The position numbers were made by a program, and so were the translations under genes. A stretch of DNA of 64,000 bases from Verrucomicrobiota bacterium. Lineage in GTDB: Bacteria; Verrucomicrobiota; Verrucomicrobiia; Opitutales; Intestinicryptomonadaceae. How positions within the stretch are numbered: the stretch's first letter is position 1; each line of letters starts with the position of its first letter. The notes beneath the pieces are model-generated. The model was not told where the DNA came from. It searched no databases and worked only from the letters and a program-made list of their open reading frames with translations. The DNA is taken from assembly GCA_023450935.1 (NCBI GenBank), contig JAEXGH010000012.1, positions 1-64,000 of the forward strand. Direction: 5' to 3'. This document shows positions 52,347-61,887 of the stretch, piece after piece.

Positions 52347-53843
52347 CTATTTTCCCTGATTATATGCCGGCAGCGACTGCAACAAAACGTCCGCGCCCTT
52401 TGTTATGAATTTCGGATAAACGCCCGCGAAAACGAGCCCCGCCAACAACACTATGCAGGCGGCCCTCTCCAGCTTGGAAATGTCGGGTATGGAGGCGAAG
52501 CCCTCCCTGAGTTCGTCGGAAGGTTCGCCCATAAACACGCGGGCGAAAGCCCTGAGCGAGTATATCGCCGAAATTATGATCCCCGTAGCCGCCAACGCGC
52601 AAATTGCGGCTGAGAAATTCCACAGCGAAGCGAGAATTGTAAGTTCGCCCCAGAAATTGGCGAAAAGCGGCAGCCCCAAACTCGCCAGCGTCGCCGCGAG
52701 GAAGAACCCCGCAAACACGGGAATCTGCTTGTAAAGCCCGCCCATTTTGAACATATCCCACTGGTTTGTCCTGTTCATCACGGAATTTGAAAGCATAAGC
52801 AGCATTGCCGCGCTCAACCCATGCCCGAACATAAGAAGCACGACACCGCCCGCGCCGAGAACGCTCATGGAGGCTATCCCCAAGAAGCACAAGCCCATGT
52901 GCGCAACGCTCGAATACGAAACCATCAATTTCAAGTCGCACTGCGCCATTGTTATGAAACCTATGTATATTACGTTGAACAGCGCGAGAACCGCAATGGT
53001 CTTACTCCACGCCGCACAACCGAGCGGGAGAACTGGGACAACTATCTGCAACAGCATAAACAAACCGAACTTTTTGAGAACGCCCGCATGAAGCATTGCA
53101 AACGCCGTAGGCGCGCATGCGTATGTGCGCGGCGCCCAAGAATAGAACGGGAACAGCGAAACAAGCGTTCCGAATCCGAGCAACAGAAGCCCGAACACAG
53201 TGCTTTGCGACTGTGCGGCAATAGGCCTGTTCGCCAAAGCCGAAGAAATTTCGGGGAGCGAAAAATCCGCCGCGCCCGCGGTGTTGAGAATTGCTATTAT
53301 GCCGATAAGCGAAACAAGCGCGCCGAGCGTCAAATATATCGCCATCTGCATTGCCGCCATTCGCTTGCCCGCCGAGCCCCACAATACCATTGCAACGAAC
53401 GTCGGCACGAGGGCGAACTCGTGGAACATATAAAGCCACAGAACATTGCCCGCAGTAAACGCTCCCATCAGTCCGCCCTGCATGACAAGCAGCAGGATAT
53501 AATACAAACGCGCGTTTTCGATTTGCAGCGTGCGCGAATACAACACTGCCGCAAATCCGACAAGCACCGCCAGCGCGAGCATCGGCATCGAAATTGCGCT
53601 GAGGGCGACTTCCGGCAAAATCCAGAACGAATTAGAGTAAAGGAAACCCGCCACGCCGTTGCAATCGCTCCAAAATTGGAAGCACACCGCCAAGCCGCAA
53701 ACGAGCGAAACGCCCGTCGAAGCCGCCGCCGCGCCCCACGCGACTTTCGCACCGACGAATTTCCACAGCAACAACATTGCAACCGCCGCCGCAAACGGCA
53801 CATACACCGCGGTTGTCAACAAAATTTCGGGAAGATTGTCCAT
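52347..53843 (-). CDS. nuoM: NADH-quinone oxidoreductase subunit M
   Basis: A 498-aa antiporter-like membrane subunit. It shows LYMFHEFALVPTFVAMVLWG with the key TM5 glutamate, SLFPFYSWAPRTYACAPTAF (the lysine of the usual K-x-PFH loop is altered here), KTIAVLALFNVIYIGFITMA, LMVSYSSVAHMGLCFLGIAS and FGHGLSAAMLLMLSN. Note the H-to-Y/S changes in the loop PFYSWAP, which in E. coli reads PFHTWLP; this could be a lineage variant. It lies between nuoL and nuoN. Confidence 0.93.
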   Translation of the reverse strand: MDNLPEILLTTAVYVPFAAAVAMLLLWKFVGAKVAWGAAAASTGVSLVCGLAVCFQFWSDCNGVAGFLYSNSFWILPEVALSAISMPMLALAVLVGFAAVLYSRTLQIENARLYYILLLVMQGGLMGAFTAGNVLWLYMFHEFALVPTFVAMVLWGSAGKRMAAMQMAIYLTLGALVSLIGIIAILNTAGAADFSLPEISSALANRPIAAQSQSTVFGLLLLGFGTLVSLFPFYSWAPRTYACAPTAFAMLHAGVLKKFGLFMLLQIVVPVLPLGCAAWSKTIAVLALFNVIYIGFITMAQCDLKLMVSYSSVAHMGLCFLGIASMSVLGAGGVVLLMFGHGLSAAMLLMLSNSVMNRTNQWDMFKMGGLYKQIPVFAGFFLAATLASLGLPLFANFWGELTILASLWNFSAAICALAATGIIISAIYSLRAFARVFMGEPSDELREGFASIPDISKLERAACIVLLAGLVFAGVYPKFITKGADVLLQSLPAYNQGK

Positions 53844-53852
53844 AACTAACTC

Positions 53853-55766
53853 CTACGCAAAAAACATCAAAATGAAAACGAAAACGACTCCCGCGGCGAA
53901 CCACTTCGCCTGCGAGTTCGCCGAACAGTCGTGAAGCCGCTTGAAGCCCTGCCCGACAACCGCGCAAACAATCCCCGAACCGCGCACGCAGAACAGCTCC
54001 ACGAAGAACAAGTCGAAGAACGTCGCCATTAAAATCGCGATTCTTTGTTGGACCTTTGCCACATACCAGTTGTAGATGTCGTCGAACCAGCCGTGTTTGT
54101 TCATTGCCCGATACAGCGGATTGGCGTATTTTTCCACGACATCATAGCCCTTGCAACGCCCGTAGAGGACGAACGAAACAACTATGCCCACCGCGGTCAG
54201 CGCAAGCGCGAGGTGCTCAAACGCGCCTACCGAAGCCGTCTGATGAAGCCATTCGTTGTGCTTTTGCATGAAATCGCAAACGAACGTCGTTGCGCTTGTG
54301 GGGATAAGGAAGTTCATCTTGCCGTCGAGCCACAATCCGTTTTGGCAGACAAAGCTCCAGCCGCCCGCCAGACAGAACACCGCGAGAACCGCAAGCGGAA
54401 CGGTCATAAACAGGCCACTTTCGCGGGCGCGTTCCGCCTTCTCCGAATTGGGGTTGCCGAAGAAAACGTTGAAGAAAAGCCTGCCCATATACACGGGCGT
54501 CAGAAACGCCGCCGCCACAAGCACCCACAAAACGACTTGGTAGAATACGCCGCCGCCCTCCTGCACGCGCGCAAACGCGGTTGTAAGAATCGACTCCTTG
54601 CTGTAGTAGCCCGCAAAGAACGGAATCGCCACAATCGAGAGCGTCGCGAACATCGCCACAACCGCCGTTACGGGCATTCTTTTGAAAAGTCCGCCCATCT
54701 TGAAAATGTCCTGCTCGTGGTGGCACGCGTGGATTATCGAGCCCGCAACCAAGAACAGCGTGGCCTTGAAAAACGCGTGGGTTGTCAGGTGGAACATCGC
54801 CAAACCGCAGCCCAACCCGATACCTGCGCCCATCAACCCGAGGTGCGCAAGCGTGGAATACGCGAGAATCTTTTTGATGTCGTTTTGCCCCAAAGCCCAA
54901 ATGCCCGCGCACAACGCCATTGCCGAGCAAAGCGCGAGAACAAGGCTTAGCACGTCGCCCGAAAGGAAATTTATCGAAGCCAGACGAACCATCATAAACA
55001 CGCCCGCGGCAACCATCGTTGCTGCGTGTATCAAAGCCGAAACCGGAGTCGGCCCCGCCATCGCGTCGCCGAGCCAGACTTGAAGGGGAAACTGCGCGCT
55101 TTTTCCCAAGAAGCCGCACATAATCAGCATTCCCATAAGCGTGGAAACCTTTTCGGGCGAGACTCTGAGGATTGCCGCAAGCTCGTTGAAGTCGGTCGTG
55201 CCGAAAGTTGACCAGCAGAAAATTATGCCCAAGAGAAAACCGAAATCGCCGACGCGGTTTACTATGAACGCCTTTTTAGACGCCTCGCGCGCCGCGGGAG
55301 TGTCGGCGTAGTGCGCAATCAGAGCGTATGAACTGAAGCCCACAAGCTCCCAGAACACGAACATCATAAACAGGTTCGACGCCAGAACAATCCCCGTCAT
55401 CGAGAACATAAAGAAACTCATTCCCGCGAAGAAACGTCCGCGCGAATTGTCGTCGTCCATATACCCGACGCTGAAAATGTGGATTAGCAACCCCACGAAA
55501 CAGACCACGAAGAGCATGTTCGCCGAAATCGGATCGAGCAAAACGCCCAGATTCAACGAGAACGCGCCGAGCCTGAACAGCTCGAACGAGCTTTTGAATA
55601 TCGAGCCCGCACCGCAATCAAGCAGCTTGTCGAACGCCAAAAACGCGCATACCGCCGCCGAAGCCACGGAAATTGCCGCCCCCGCATTTCTCGATTTTCT
55701 GAACCCGAGCACGATGACCGCCGCGCTCAGAAGCGGCAGAAATAAAATCGTATTCAATGACTGCAT
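53853..55766 (-). CDS. nuoL: NADH-quinone oxidoreductase subunit L
   Basis: A 637-aa antiporter-like subunit with the long lateral helix at the C-terminus. Conserved blocks: FWELVGFSSYALIAHY, VNRVGDFGFLLGI, GKSAQFPLQVWLGDAMAGPTP followed by VSALIHAATMVAAGV, LAYSTLAHLGLMGAGIG, THAFFKATLFLVAGSIIHAC and FSGYYSKES-type FFAGYYSKESIL. The proton-path lysine and glutamate positions are present. It is the first of the three large membrane genes. Confidence 0.95.
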   Translation of the reverse strand: MQSLNTILFLPLLSAAVIVLGFRKSRNAGAAISVASAAVCAFLAFDKLLDCGAGSIFKSSFELFRLGAFSLNLGVLLDPISANMLFVVCFVGLLIHIFSVGYMDDDNSRGRFFAGMSFFMFSMTGIVLASNLFMMFVFWELVGFSSYALIAHYADTPAAREASKKAFIVNRVGDFGFLLGIIFCWSTFGTTDFNELAAILRVSPEKVSTLMGMLIMCGFLGKSAQFPLQVWLGDAMAGPTPVSALIHAATMVAAGVFMMVRLASINFLSGDVLSLVLALCSAMALCAGIWALGQNDIKKILAYSTLAHLGLMGAGIGLGCGLAMFHLTTHAFFKATLFLVAGSIIHACHHEQDIFKMGGLFKRMPVTAVVAMFATLSIVAIPFFAGYYSKESILTTAFARVQEGGGVFYQVVLWVLVAAAFLTPVYMGRLFFNVFFGNPNSEKAERARESGLFMTVPLAVLAVFCLAGGWSFVCQNGLWLDGKMNFLIPTSATTFVCDFMQKHNEWLHQTASVGAFEHLALALTAVGIVVSFVLYGRCKGYDVVEKYANPLYRAMNKHGWFDDIYNWYVAKVQQRIAILMATFFDLFFVELFCVRGSGIVCAVVGQGFKRLHDCSANSQAKWFAAGVVFVFILMFFA

Positions 55767-55770
55767 AAAA

Positions 55771-56076
55771 CTAATCTCCCAATCCGCTTATCTCTTTTGT
55801 GGAAACCGTATTGCCCTCCCTGAACAACTGGACGGCTATGGCCAATCCCACGGCGACCTCCGCCGCGGCAATCGCCATGATAAAAAGCACGAACACCGAG
55901 CCGGAAATGTCGTTTGTTGCCGACGCGAACGCCGAAAACACGAGCATTGAAGCCACCAACATCATTTCAACCCCCATGAAGATTGTAATGACGTTGCGCT
56001 TAAACATAACGCCCAAGAGCCCCGTTGCAAACAGCATAAACGCCGGCGTTAAAAATTCAGACAAATAACCTTGCAT
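55771..56076 (-). CDS. nuoK: NADH-quinone oxidoreductase subunit K
   Basis: A 101-aa subunit with three membrane helices; conserved GLLGVMFKRNVITIFMGVEM and VEMMLVASMLVFSAFAS with the essential glutamate in the TM2 segment, and AEVAVGLAIAVQLFREG with the TM3 glutamate. It lies four bases before nuoL and 10 after nuoJ. Confidence 0.95.
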   Translation of the reverse strand: MQGYLSEFLTPAFMLFATGLLGVMFKRNVITIFMGVEMMLVASMLVFSAFASATNDISGSVFVLFIMAIAAAEVAVGLAIAVQLFREGNTVSTKEISGLGD

Positions 56077-56086
56077 AAAACACTCC

Positions 56087-56605
56087 TTACAGCATATCCG
56101 ATTTCGCCTTGCGCTTGGCGTCGGGCTTCGCGATTACTATCACGCCGACCATCGCCGCCAGCAGCAGCACTCCCGCAATTTGCAGCTCAAGCATGAATTT
56201 TTCCAACAGGCACACTCCGTAGCTTTGCGCCTTCGCCAATGCCGAGGCTTCTGCGACGGGAGCGTTTTTGACGCCTTCGAGCATATCTGGCGCATACACA
56301 CCCACGAACGCGCACAAAACCGCCCACAGCACCACCAGCGACACGCGCCTTGCAAGCGGGCGGCTTTCGGGCTTGTCGCCCACAAGCATCACCACGAACA
56401 CAAACAGCACCATTACCGCGCCCGCGTAGACCGAAACCATAAGCAACGCCGCAAAATACGCGCCCATAAGCAGCATAAGCCCCGCCGCACCCAACATTGA
56501 AAGCAGCATCGACATTGCCGAATTCACAAAATCCTTCAGCGTTATCACGCCGAGCGCGCCGCCCACGCACATTGCGCAGAAAAGATAGTAGGCAAAAATT
56601 TCCAT
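56087..56605 (-). CDS. nuoJ: NADH-quinone oxidoreductase subunit J
   Basis: A 172-aa subunit with five membrane helices. Conserved: FCAMCVGGALGVITLKDFVN, AGLMLLMGAYFAALLMVSVY followed by AGAVMVLFVFVVML. ATG 56605 was chosen because it overlaps the nuoI stop and gives the usual N-terminus (EIFAYYLF). The C-terminal end is basic (KPDAKRKAKSD). Confidence 0.92.
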   Translation of the reverse strand: MEIFAYYLFCAMCVGGALGVITLKDFVNSAMSMLLSMLGAAGLMLLMGAYFAALLMVSVYAGAVMVLFVFVVMLVGDKPESRPLARRVSLVVLWAVLCAFVGVYAPDMLEGVKNAPVAEASALAKAQSYGVCLLEKFMLELQIAGVLLLAAMVGVIVIAKPDAKRKAKSDML

Positions 56606-57135
56606 TATTTTCCCTTTTTTGAATTTTCCAAAACCCTGCGCCACTTCATGACTTTATCGGGCACAACGCCGCCCTCGCTATAGAGGCGTTCTCTGTCGCG
56701 AACCATTGCCGCGCGCGAATAGCCGTTTATCGAGAAGATGTCGCTCATGACAATGGCCTGTTCGGGGCAGGCTTCCTGACACATTCCGCAGTAAATGCAG
56801 CGCGTCATGTCGATTTCGAATTCCGACGGGCCCTTTTCTATGAACGCATATTCGCTTTCGGGGTCGATTGCCGACGGATAGACTTTAATTGCCTTCGACG
56901 GGCAGACGAACTCGCACAATTGGCAGGACACACACTTGCTTCTGCCGTCGGAATCCCTAATCAGAACGGGCGCGCCCCTGTAATCCTTGGGGAGAATCGG
57001 TCTTTGGTCGGGATACTCCAGCGTGATTTTAGGCGCGAAAAAGTTTTTAATTGTTATATACAGGCCCGAAATTATTTGGGGCAGATATGTGCGCTCCCAA
57101 AAACCGAGTCTTTTTCTTTCTACAATCAGAGCCAT
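56605..57135 (-). CDS. nuoI: NADH-quinone oxidoreductase subunit I (two 4Fe-4S clusters)
   Basis: A 176-aa ferredoxin-like subunit carrying clusters N6a and N6b: CVSCQLCEFVCPSKAI and CIYCGMCQEACPEQAIV, each CxxCxxCxxxCP. The N-terminus (YLPQIISGLYITIKNFFAPK) is the usual helical tether and the C-terminus is extended by a basic tail. It overlaps nuoJ by one base. Confidence 0.95.
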   Translation of the reverse strand: MALIVERKRLGFWERTYLPQIISGLYITIKNFFAPKITLEYPDQRPILPKDYRGAPVLIRDSDGRSKCVSCQLCEFVCPSKAIKVYPSAIDPESEYAFIEKGPSEFEIDMTRCIYCGMCQEACPEQAIVMSDIFSINGYSRAAMVRDRERLYSEGGVVPDKVMKWRRVLENSKKGK

Positions 57136-57139
57136 AGTG

Positions 57140-58267
57140 TTATGCTATTGAAGTGTAAATTAAATATCCCACGAAGTTCGCCAGCGCAAGCGGCACAAGA
57201 ACCTTCCAGCCCAAGTTCATAACTTGGTCGTTCCTGAAACGCGGAAGCGTCCAGCGAATCCATATGAAGAAGAAAATCATCATCGCTATTTTCGCGAGAA
57301 ACGTAAGCACCGCCAGCACCGACGCAAGCGCGCCCCAGCTTGAAGGCCAATCGCACCACGGAAGCGGATTCCAGCCTCCCAAGAACAGAGCGATAAACAG
57401 CGAAGAGCCCACCACAATGTGTCCGTATTCGCCCACGAAGAACAGCCCGAATTTGAAGCTGCCGTATTCGGTATGGAAACCGCTAACCAAGTCGGTTTCG
57501 CTTTCCGCCATATCGAAGGGGAGTCGGTTTGTTTCGGCAAAGAGGGCAATCAAAAACAGCAACGCCGAAAGCGGCTGGGTAAGGCAGAACCACGCGTTCG
57601 AGGTCTGGAAGTTCGCCAGCTCGAAGATGTTCAGCGGCGACTGCACCCCGCCGAAAGCTGCCATCAAAACTACGGGCAGAACCGAAAGCGACATTGCAAG
57701 CTCGTAGCTTACAACCTGCGCCGCCGCGCGCATACCGCCCAAATATGGGAATTTACTGTTCGAAGACCAGCCCGCCATCATCGCGCCGAAGACGCCCAGA
57801 GAACCCACCGCCAACGCGAAGAGCAAACTGATGTCGAAGTTGGCGACGGCAACGGGCAACGCCTTTTCGCCCGCCCAGTAGACGCCGAACGGAATCACAC
57901 TTGCCGAAACGAGAATCGGCGCAAGCGACATCGCCGGAGCAATCATATACCAGAATTTGTTGACGTGCTTTGGCAGCGGGTCTTCCTTCAGAAGGAATTT
58001 CAGACCGTCGGCTGCAAGCTGCATCAGGCCGTTTTTCTTGAGCAGGTTTCCCACGAACGGGATTGCGTCGATATACGGAATGGCTGTTCTGTTCGGCCCC
58101 CAGCGTCCCTGAATGTAGGCGCAAACTTTGCGTTCCGCCACGACGCTCAGCCCCGCGAAAGTCATCACGACAATCACGCACACGAGCGCGAACAACACCG
58201 TCAACGCGACGCTCCAAAAGAGGTCGCCGCCCTTTGCGGAAGCGTCGGCAATTATAAGACTAAGCAT
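57140..58267 (-). CDS. nuoH: NADH-quinone oxidoreductase subunit H
   Basis: A 375-aa membrane subunit forming part of the quinone site. Blocks: VVAERKVCAYIQGRWGPNRT, PIFVGNLL-like region, ETNRLPFDMAESETDLVSGF followed by HTEYGSFKFGLFFVGEY and WIRWTLPRFRNDQVMNLGWK. I chose ATG 58267 because AGGAG lies six bases before it; the ATG at 58273 leaves no room for a ribosome site. It overlaps the nuoG stop. Confidence 0.94.
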   Translation of the reverse strand: MLSLIIADASAKGGDLFWSVALTVLFALVCVIVVMTFAGLSVVAERKVCAYIQGRWGPNRTAIPYIDAIPFVGNLLKKNGLMQLAADGLKFLLKEDPLPKHVNKFWYMIAPAMSLAPILVSASVIPFGVYWAGEKALPVAVANFDISLLFALAVGSLGVFGAMMAGWSSNSKFPYLGGMRAAAQVVSYELAMSLSVLPVVLMAAFGGVQSPLNIFELANFQTSNAWFCLTQPLSALLFLIALFAETNRLPFDMAESETDLVSGFHTEYGSFKFGLFFVGEYGHIVVGSSLFIALFLGGWNPLPWCDWPSSWGALASVLAVLTFLAKIAMMIFFFIWIRWTLPRFRNDQVMNLGWKVLVPLALANFVGYLIYTSIA

Positions 58268-59948
58268 TTGCATCTCCTGTTTCTGCGTGTTGGTTTTTCT
58301 TGAAAAGCATTGCGTCGGTTTCGGGGAAATCGACTGCGGCGAAGGGGGAACCGTCCAGAACTACGCCCGCAGCCCCAACGTTTCGGCAACCCGAAAGAAT
58401 GCCGATTCTGTCGGCAATCACGCCGCGGAGAACGTCGATTGAGGGAATGTCGAACGTGTCGGAGCTGATTTGCTTAAGCAGCGTTGCGATAAGCTCAATA
58501 TCGCCCACCGCGCCTTCGGGCGCATCAACGGCCTTCATGAATTTCTGGAGGCGGAACTGGCGGTTGACCCACATGCCCTCTTTTTCGAATTCCGTTTTAA
58601 GCGGAATGCAGATTTTGGCGACTTTCGCCGTTTCGTTGTCGAGCGTGCCGCAGTAGACGACATTCACCGACTTGAGGTCTTTTTGGTCGAACCCTAATTT
58701 CGTCAAATCCTCGCCGAAGCAGAGGACTGTTTTGGTTTCGCCCGATCGGACTTTTTCGAGCAATTCCCCGAGGGCGGCTGCGGGATATTTGTCAACCAAG
58801 CCCGTTATGAACGCACCGCGCATATTTGGCGTTTCGTCGGCGGATACAAGTTTGCCGTCGTCGGCGCGCAGGTGGCTTGCAATGTGGGGTTTTACGCCCG
58901 CCGCCCTTGCGAGCTCGCCCACGAGGAACATTTCCTCAACGCTCTGCCACGCGTTGGCGACTATCTCAACCGCACCCATTTTGATTATCTCGACCGCGCG
59001 CGAAACCGCGTATTGCGTCTGGCTCGGGGTGGAATCCACGCGCGCCGAGCAGAGGCGGTCGGTCTCGTATTTTTTGAAAGTGTATCTGCCCGAATCGCTC
59101 ATAAACATATCGTTTACAAACGCGTTTTGGCGCGGCGTTATGCGGTAGATTTTGCCCTCGCGCGACCACACGCGCGTGTTCACGCCCGCGCTGCTTTCGC
59201 CGCAGATACTGTTTGTAGTTTTCAAAAACCACGTTCTCATTTTGAAGCGGAACGCCGTTTCGGTAAGTGCGCCCACGGGGCAGCCGTCGGCTATGTTTAT
59301 GAGGTAGTTGCTGTCGTTGTCGGCGTTGTCGTAGAAGCCGATTTCGATTTTCGAGCCGCGCTTTGTAAAGCCCATTATGCTCTTGCCGATGAACTCCCTG
59401 CAGAAGCGGATACAGCGCGAACACTGAATGCAGCGTTCGGCGTCAACCATAATTTTACCCGCCAGCGGGCGTTTTTTGCGCTTTACGTTTTTGTCCTCAA
59501 CGTATCTTGACTGTTCGCGTCCGTAGGCGTGCGTGTATTCCTGAAGTTTGCATTCGCCGGCTTTGTCGCAAATGGGGCAGTCGAGAGGGTGGTTGAGAAG
59601 GAGGAATTCAAGGACGCCCCTGCGGCAGTCGGCGACCATTTCGTTGTTTGTTATAACGTGCATTCCCTCCGAAACTTTAGTTCCGCAGGCGATGACCGGC
59701 TTGGGCATCCACGCTGTTTTCTGGACGCCGTTTTCGTCGAGAATCGGCGCGCCCGTTGCTCTGTCGCGCGCGGGCGTTCCCATTTGGACAAGGCACATTC
59801 TGCAGGAACCCGCCACTTTCAGGCTGGGGTGATAGCAGAAAAACGGAATTTCGACCCCCACGCTTTTGCAGGCCTCCAAAATGTTCAGCCCAGCCGCCAC
59901 TTGGTAATCGACGCCGTTTATGTTTACGTTTACTTTTTGCGTTTCCAT
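58260..59948 (-). CDS. nuoG: NADH-quinone oxidoreductase subunit G, short form
   Basis: A 562-aa iron-sulphur subunit. The N-terminal 2Fe-2S domain (PFFCYHPSLKVAGSCRMCLV), the histidine-containing 4Fe-4S site (LLNHPLDCPICDKAGECKLQ) and the next ferredoxin motif (CIQCSRCIRFCREFIGKSIM) are all present. The molybdopterin-like domain after them is much shorter than the 700-900 aa of typical NuoG, and the C-terminal part is reduced to about 300 residues with Rossmann-like blocks (VEIVANAWQSVEEMFLVGEL). Reduced G subunits are known in some lineages. It lies seven bases after nuoF. Confidence 0.92.
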   Translation of the reverse strand: METQKVNVNINGVDYQVAAGLNILEACKSVGVEIPFFCYHPSLKVAGSCRMCLVQMGTPARDRATGAPILDENGVQKTAWMPKPVIACGTKVSEGMHVITNNEMVADCRRGVLEFLLLNHPLDCPICDKAGECKLQEYTHAYGREQSRYVEDKNVKRKKRPLAGKIMVDAERCIQCSRCIRFCREFIGKSIMGFTKRGSKIEIGFYDNADNDSNYLINIADGCPVGALTETAFRFKMRTWFLKTTNSICGESSAGVNTRVWSREGKIYRITPRQNAFVNDMFMSDSGRYTFKKYETDRLCSARVDSTPSQTQYAVSRAVEIIKMGAVEIVANAWQSVEEMFLVGELARAAGVKPHIASHLRADDGKLVSADETPNMRGAFITGLVDKYPAAALGELLEKVRSGETKTVLCFGEDLTKLGFDQKDLKSVNVVYCGTLDNETAKVAKICIPLKTEFEKEGMWVNRQFRLQKFMKAVDAPEGAVGDIELIATLLKQISSDTFDIPSIDVLRGVIADRIGILSGCRNVGAAGVVLDGSPFAAVDFPETDAMLFKKNQHAETGDANA

Positions 59949-59955
59949 ATCGCCG

Positions 59956-61317
59956 TTAAATCAGTCTATACGCGTTGTTGTCGGCGCGGGCTTCGCCCCC
60001 CTGGGAGAGTTGCGCCGATATTTTTTGCAGGTATTCCTCCCTGAACTTCGAAACATTGCTTTGAACCGGCCACGCCGAGCCTTCGCCCAAGGCGCAGATT
60101 GTTCTGCCGCAAATGTTGTCCGCCACGCTTTTGAGCAAATCGACGTCTTCAAGTCTGCCGCCGCCCGAACAAATTCTGCGGGTTATGCGCGACATCCACA
60201 TTGTTCCCTCGCGGCAGGGCGTGCACTGCCCGCAGCTTTCGTGCGCGTAGAACGCGCTGAGGTTGGCGAGGGCTTCGGGCATATCGACGGTGTTGTCCAT
60301 AACGATTATTCCGCACGAACCGATTGCCGTGCCGCACTGCTGGAAGGAAACGGCGTCGAGCGGAATGTCTTCGACCCTGCGTTCGAACGTCGTTCCGTCG
60401 GGGTTTTTAATTGTGAATTTTTCGTCCCATTTGAGGATTTTCATCGAAGAGCCTCCGGGGATTACCGCCTTGAAGCGTCTGCCCGCCAAAGGCCCGCCGC
60501 AAAGGTCGTAGAGAAGTTCGCCGAGCGTGCACGCGCCCGTTTCGATTTCGTAGCGTCCCGGTTTTTGGACCTGCCCGCTGACGCCCCAAATATGCGTTCC
60601 CGGATCGAGCGGAGAGCCGATTTTCGAGACCGCCTCGCCGCCCATTTTGAATACCTTGGGCACCCAGCAAAGCGTTTCGACATTGTTGACGACCGTCGGG
60701 CAGTCGTAAAGCCCCATGACGGCGGGGAAATACGGAGGCTTAATGCGCGGATACGCCCTGTCGCCCGCGAGAGAGGAAATCAGACCCGTTTCCTCGCCGC
60801 AGACATAGCAGCCCGCGCCGCGGCAAACGGTAATTTCGCAGCTATAGTCCGAACCGCAGACGTTTTTGCCGACAAACCCCTTGGCCTTCGCCTCTTCGAT
60901 TGACTCAACGAGAATGCGGTATCCGTTGATATATTCGCCCCTGATGTATACGAACGCGTGCGCTGCGTTGATTGCGTATGCCGTGCACATGACGCCCTCA
61001 ATAAGCGTGTGGGGGTCGTTGTAAATTATGAGGCGGTCTTTGCATGTGCCGGGTTCAGATTCGTCGGCATTGCAGACAAGGTAGACGGGCTTGCCGCTTT
61101 TGCGGTCGATAAACTTCCACTTCATGCCCGTGGGGAAGCCCGCGCCGCCGCGCCCCTTGATTTTCGACTTTTCCATTTCGGCGCAAAGCTCGGCCCTGTC
61201 GCGCTTGACTGTTTCGGCGAGTATACCGTAGCCGCCGTCCGACATGTATTTTTCTATTGAGGCGTTCCAGCCCTCAACGTCGATATGTTTGTAAATTATT
61301 CTGTTTTCGGTAGCCAT
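59956..61317 (-). CDS. nuoF: NADH-quinone oxidoreductase subunit F
   Basis: A 453-aa subunit that binds NADH, FMN and one 4Fe-4S cluster. Conserved: KIKGRGGAGFPTGMKWKFID (NADH/FMN), CNADESEPGTCKDR, GAGCYVCGEETGLISSLAGD, VNNVETLCWVPKV, PGGSSMKIL and HESCGQCTPCREGTMWM (cluster N3). It starts three bases after nuoE on the reverse strand. Confidence 0.96.
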   Translation of the reverse strand: MATENRIIYKHIDVEGWNASIEKYMSDGGYGILAETVKRDRAELCAEMEKSKIKGRGGAGFPTGMKWKFIDRKSGKPVYLVCNADESEPGTCKDRLIIYNDPHTLIEGVMCTAYAINAAHAFVYIRGEYINGYRILVESIEEAKAKGFVGKNVCGSDYSCEITVCRGAGCYVCGEETGLISSLAGDRAYPRIKPPYFPAVMGLYDCPTVVNNVETLCWVPKVFKMGGEAVSKIGSPLDPGTHIWGVSGQVQKPGRYEIETGACTLGELLYDLCGGPLAGRRFKAVIPGGSSMKILKWDEKFTIKNPDGTTFERRVEDIPLDAVSFQQCGTAIGSCGIIVMDNTVDMPEALANLSAFYAHESCGQCTPCREGTMWMSRITRRICSGGGRLEDVDLLKSVADNICGRTICALGEGSAWPVQSNVSKFREEYLQKISAQLSQGGEARADNNAYRLI

Positions 61318-61320
61318 AAC

Positions 61321-61872
61321 CTAACCTTTGTATGCGGGCGAATCGGCGTTGTCGCCCCCCTGCGGTTTGCCGAAAGCCGACTTGGGAGCGAGGCTTCCGT
61401 CGGCGTCGAGCGCGTTGATTTTTTCGACGAATTTTTCGACGTCCTCCCTGTGGACGCCCTCGAAGAGCTTGTCGTTTACCTGAACGTTGGCTGCCTTTGC
61501 GCAGTTGCCGAGACATTCGACAAACTCTATCGTGTAGATTCCCTTTGTTTCGCCCATCGGGCAGTCGAGTTTTTGGGCAAGTTCCCTGCCGAACTCAATC
61601 GAACCCGCAAGGGCGCACGAAAGCGTGCGGCAAACTTTTATGTGGATTCTGCCGCGCGGCTTTTCCGAAAACATCGGATAGAACGTCAACATTCCGTAGA
61701 CGTCGATTGGCTCTACTTCAAGCTGTCGGGCTACGAAGCGGACGGCATCGTCGTCGAAATATCCGAATTTTTCCTGAATCAGGTGCATAATCATCATTGC
61801 CGCCGACTTTTTCTTCGGATACTGCGCGATGATTTCGGCGCACTTGCTTTCTATTTCGGGTGTAATGTCCAT
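61321..61872 (-). CDS. nuoE: NADH-quinone oxidoreductase subunit E
   Basis: A 183-aa thioredoxin-like subunit with one 2Fe-2S cluster; ligands lie in HIKVCRTLSCALAGS (C, C) and VECLGNCAKAANVQVN (C, C). The N-terminal helical part (ITPEIESKCAEIIAQYPKKK) fits. The C-terminus has a 30-residue extension rich in Gly/Asp/Ala (SAFGKPQGGDNADS) not usual in the family. Confidence 0.95.
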   Translation of the reverse strand: MDITPEIESKCAEIIAQYPKKKSAAMMIMHLIQEKFGYFDDDAVRFVARQLEVEPIDVYGMLTFYPMFSEKPRGRIHIKVCRTLSCALAGSIEFGRELAQKLDCPMGETKGIYTIEFVECLGNCAKAANVQVNDKLFEGVHREDVEKFVEKINALDADGSLAPKSAFGKPQGGDNADSPAYKG

Positions 61873-61887
61873 AAAAAAATCAAATCC

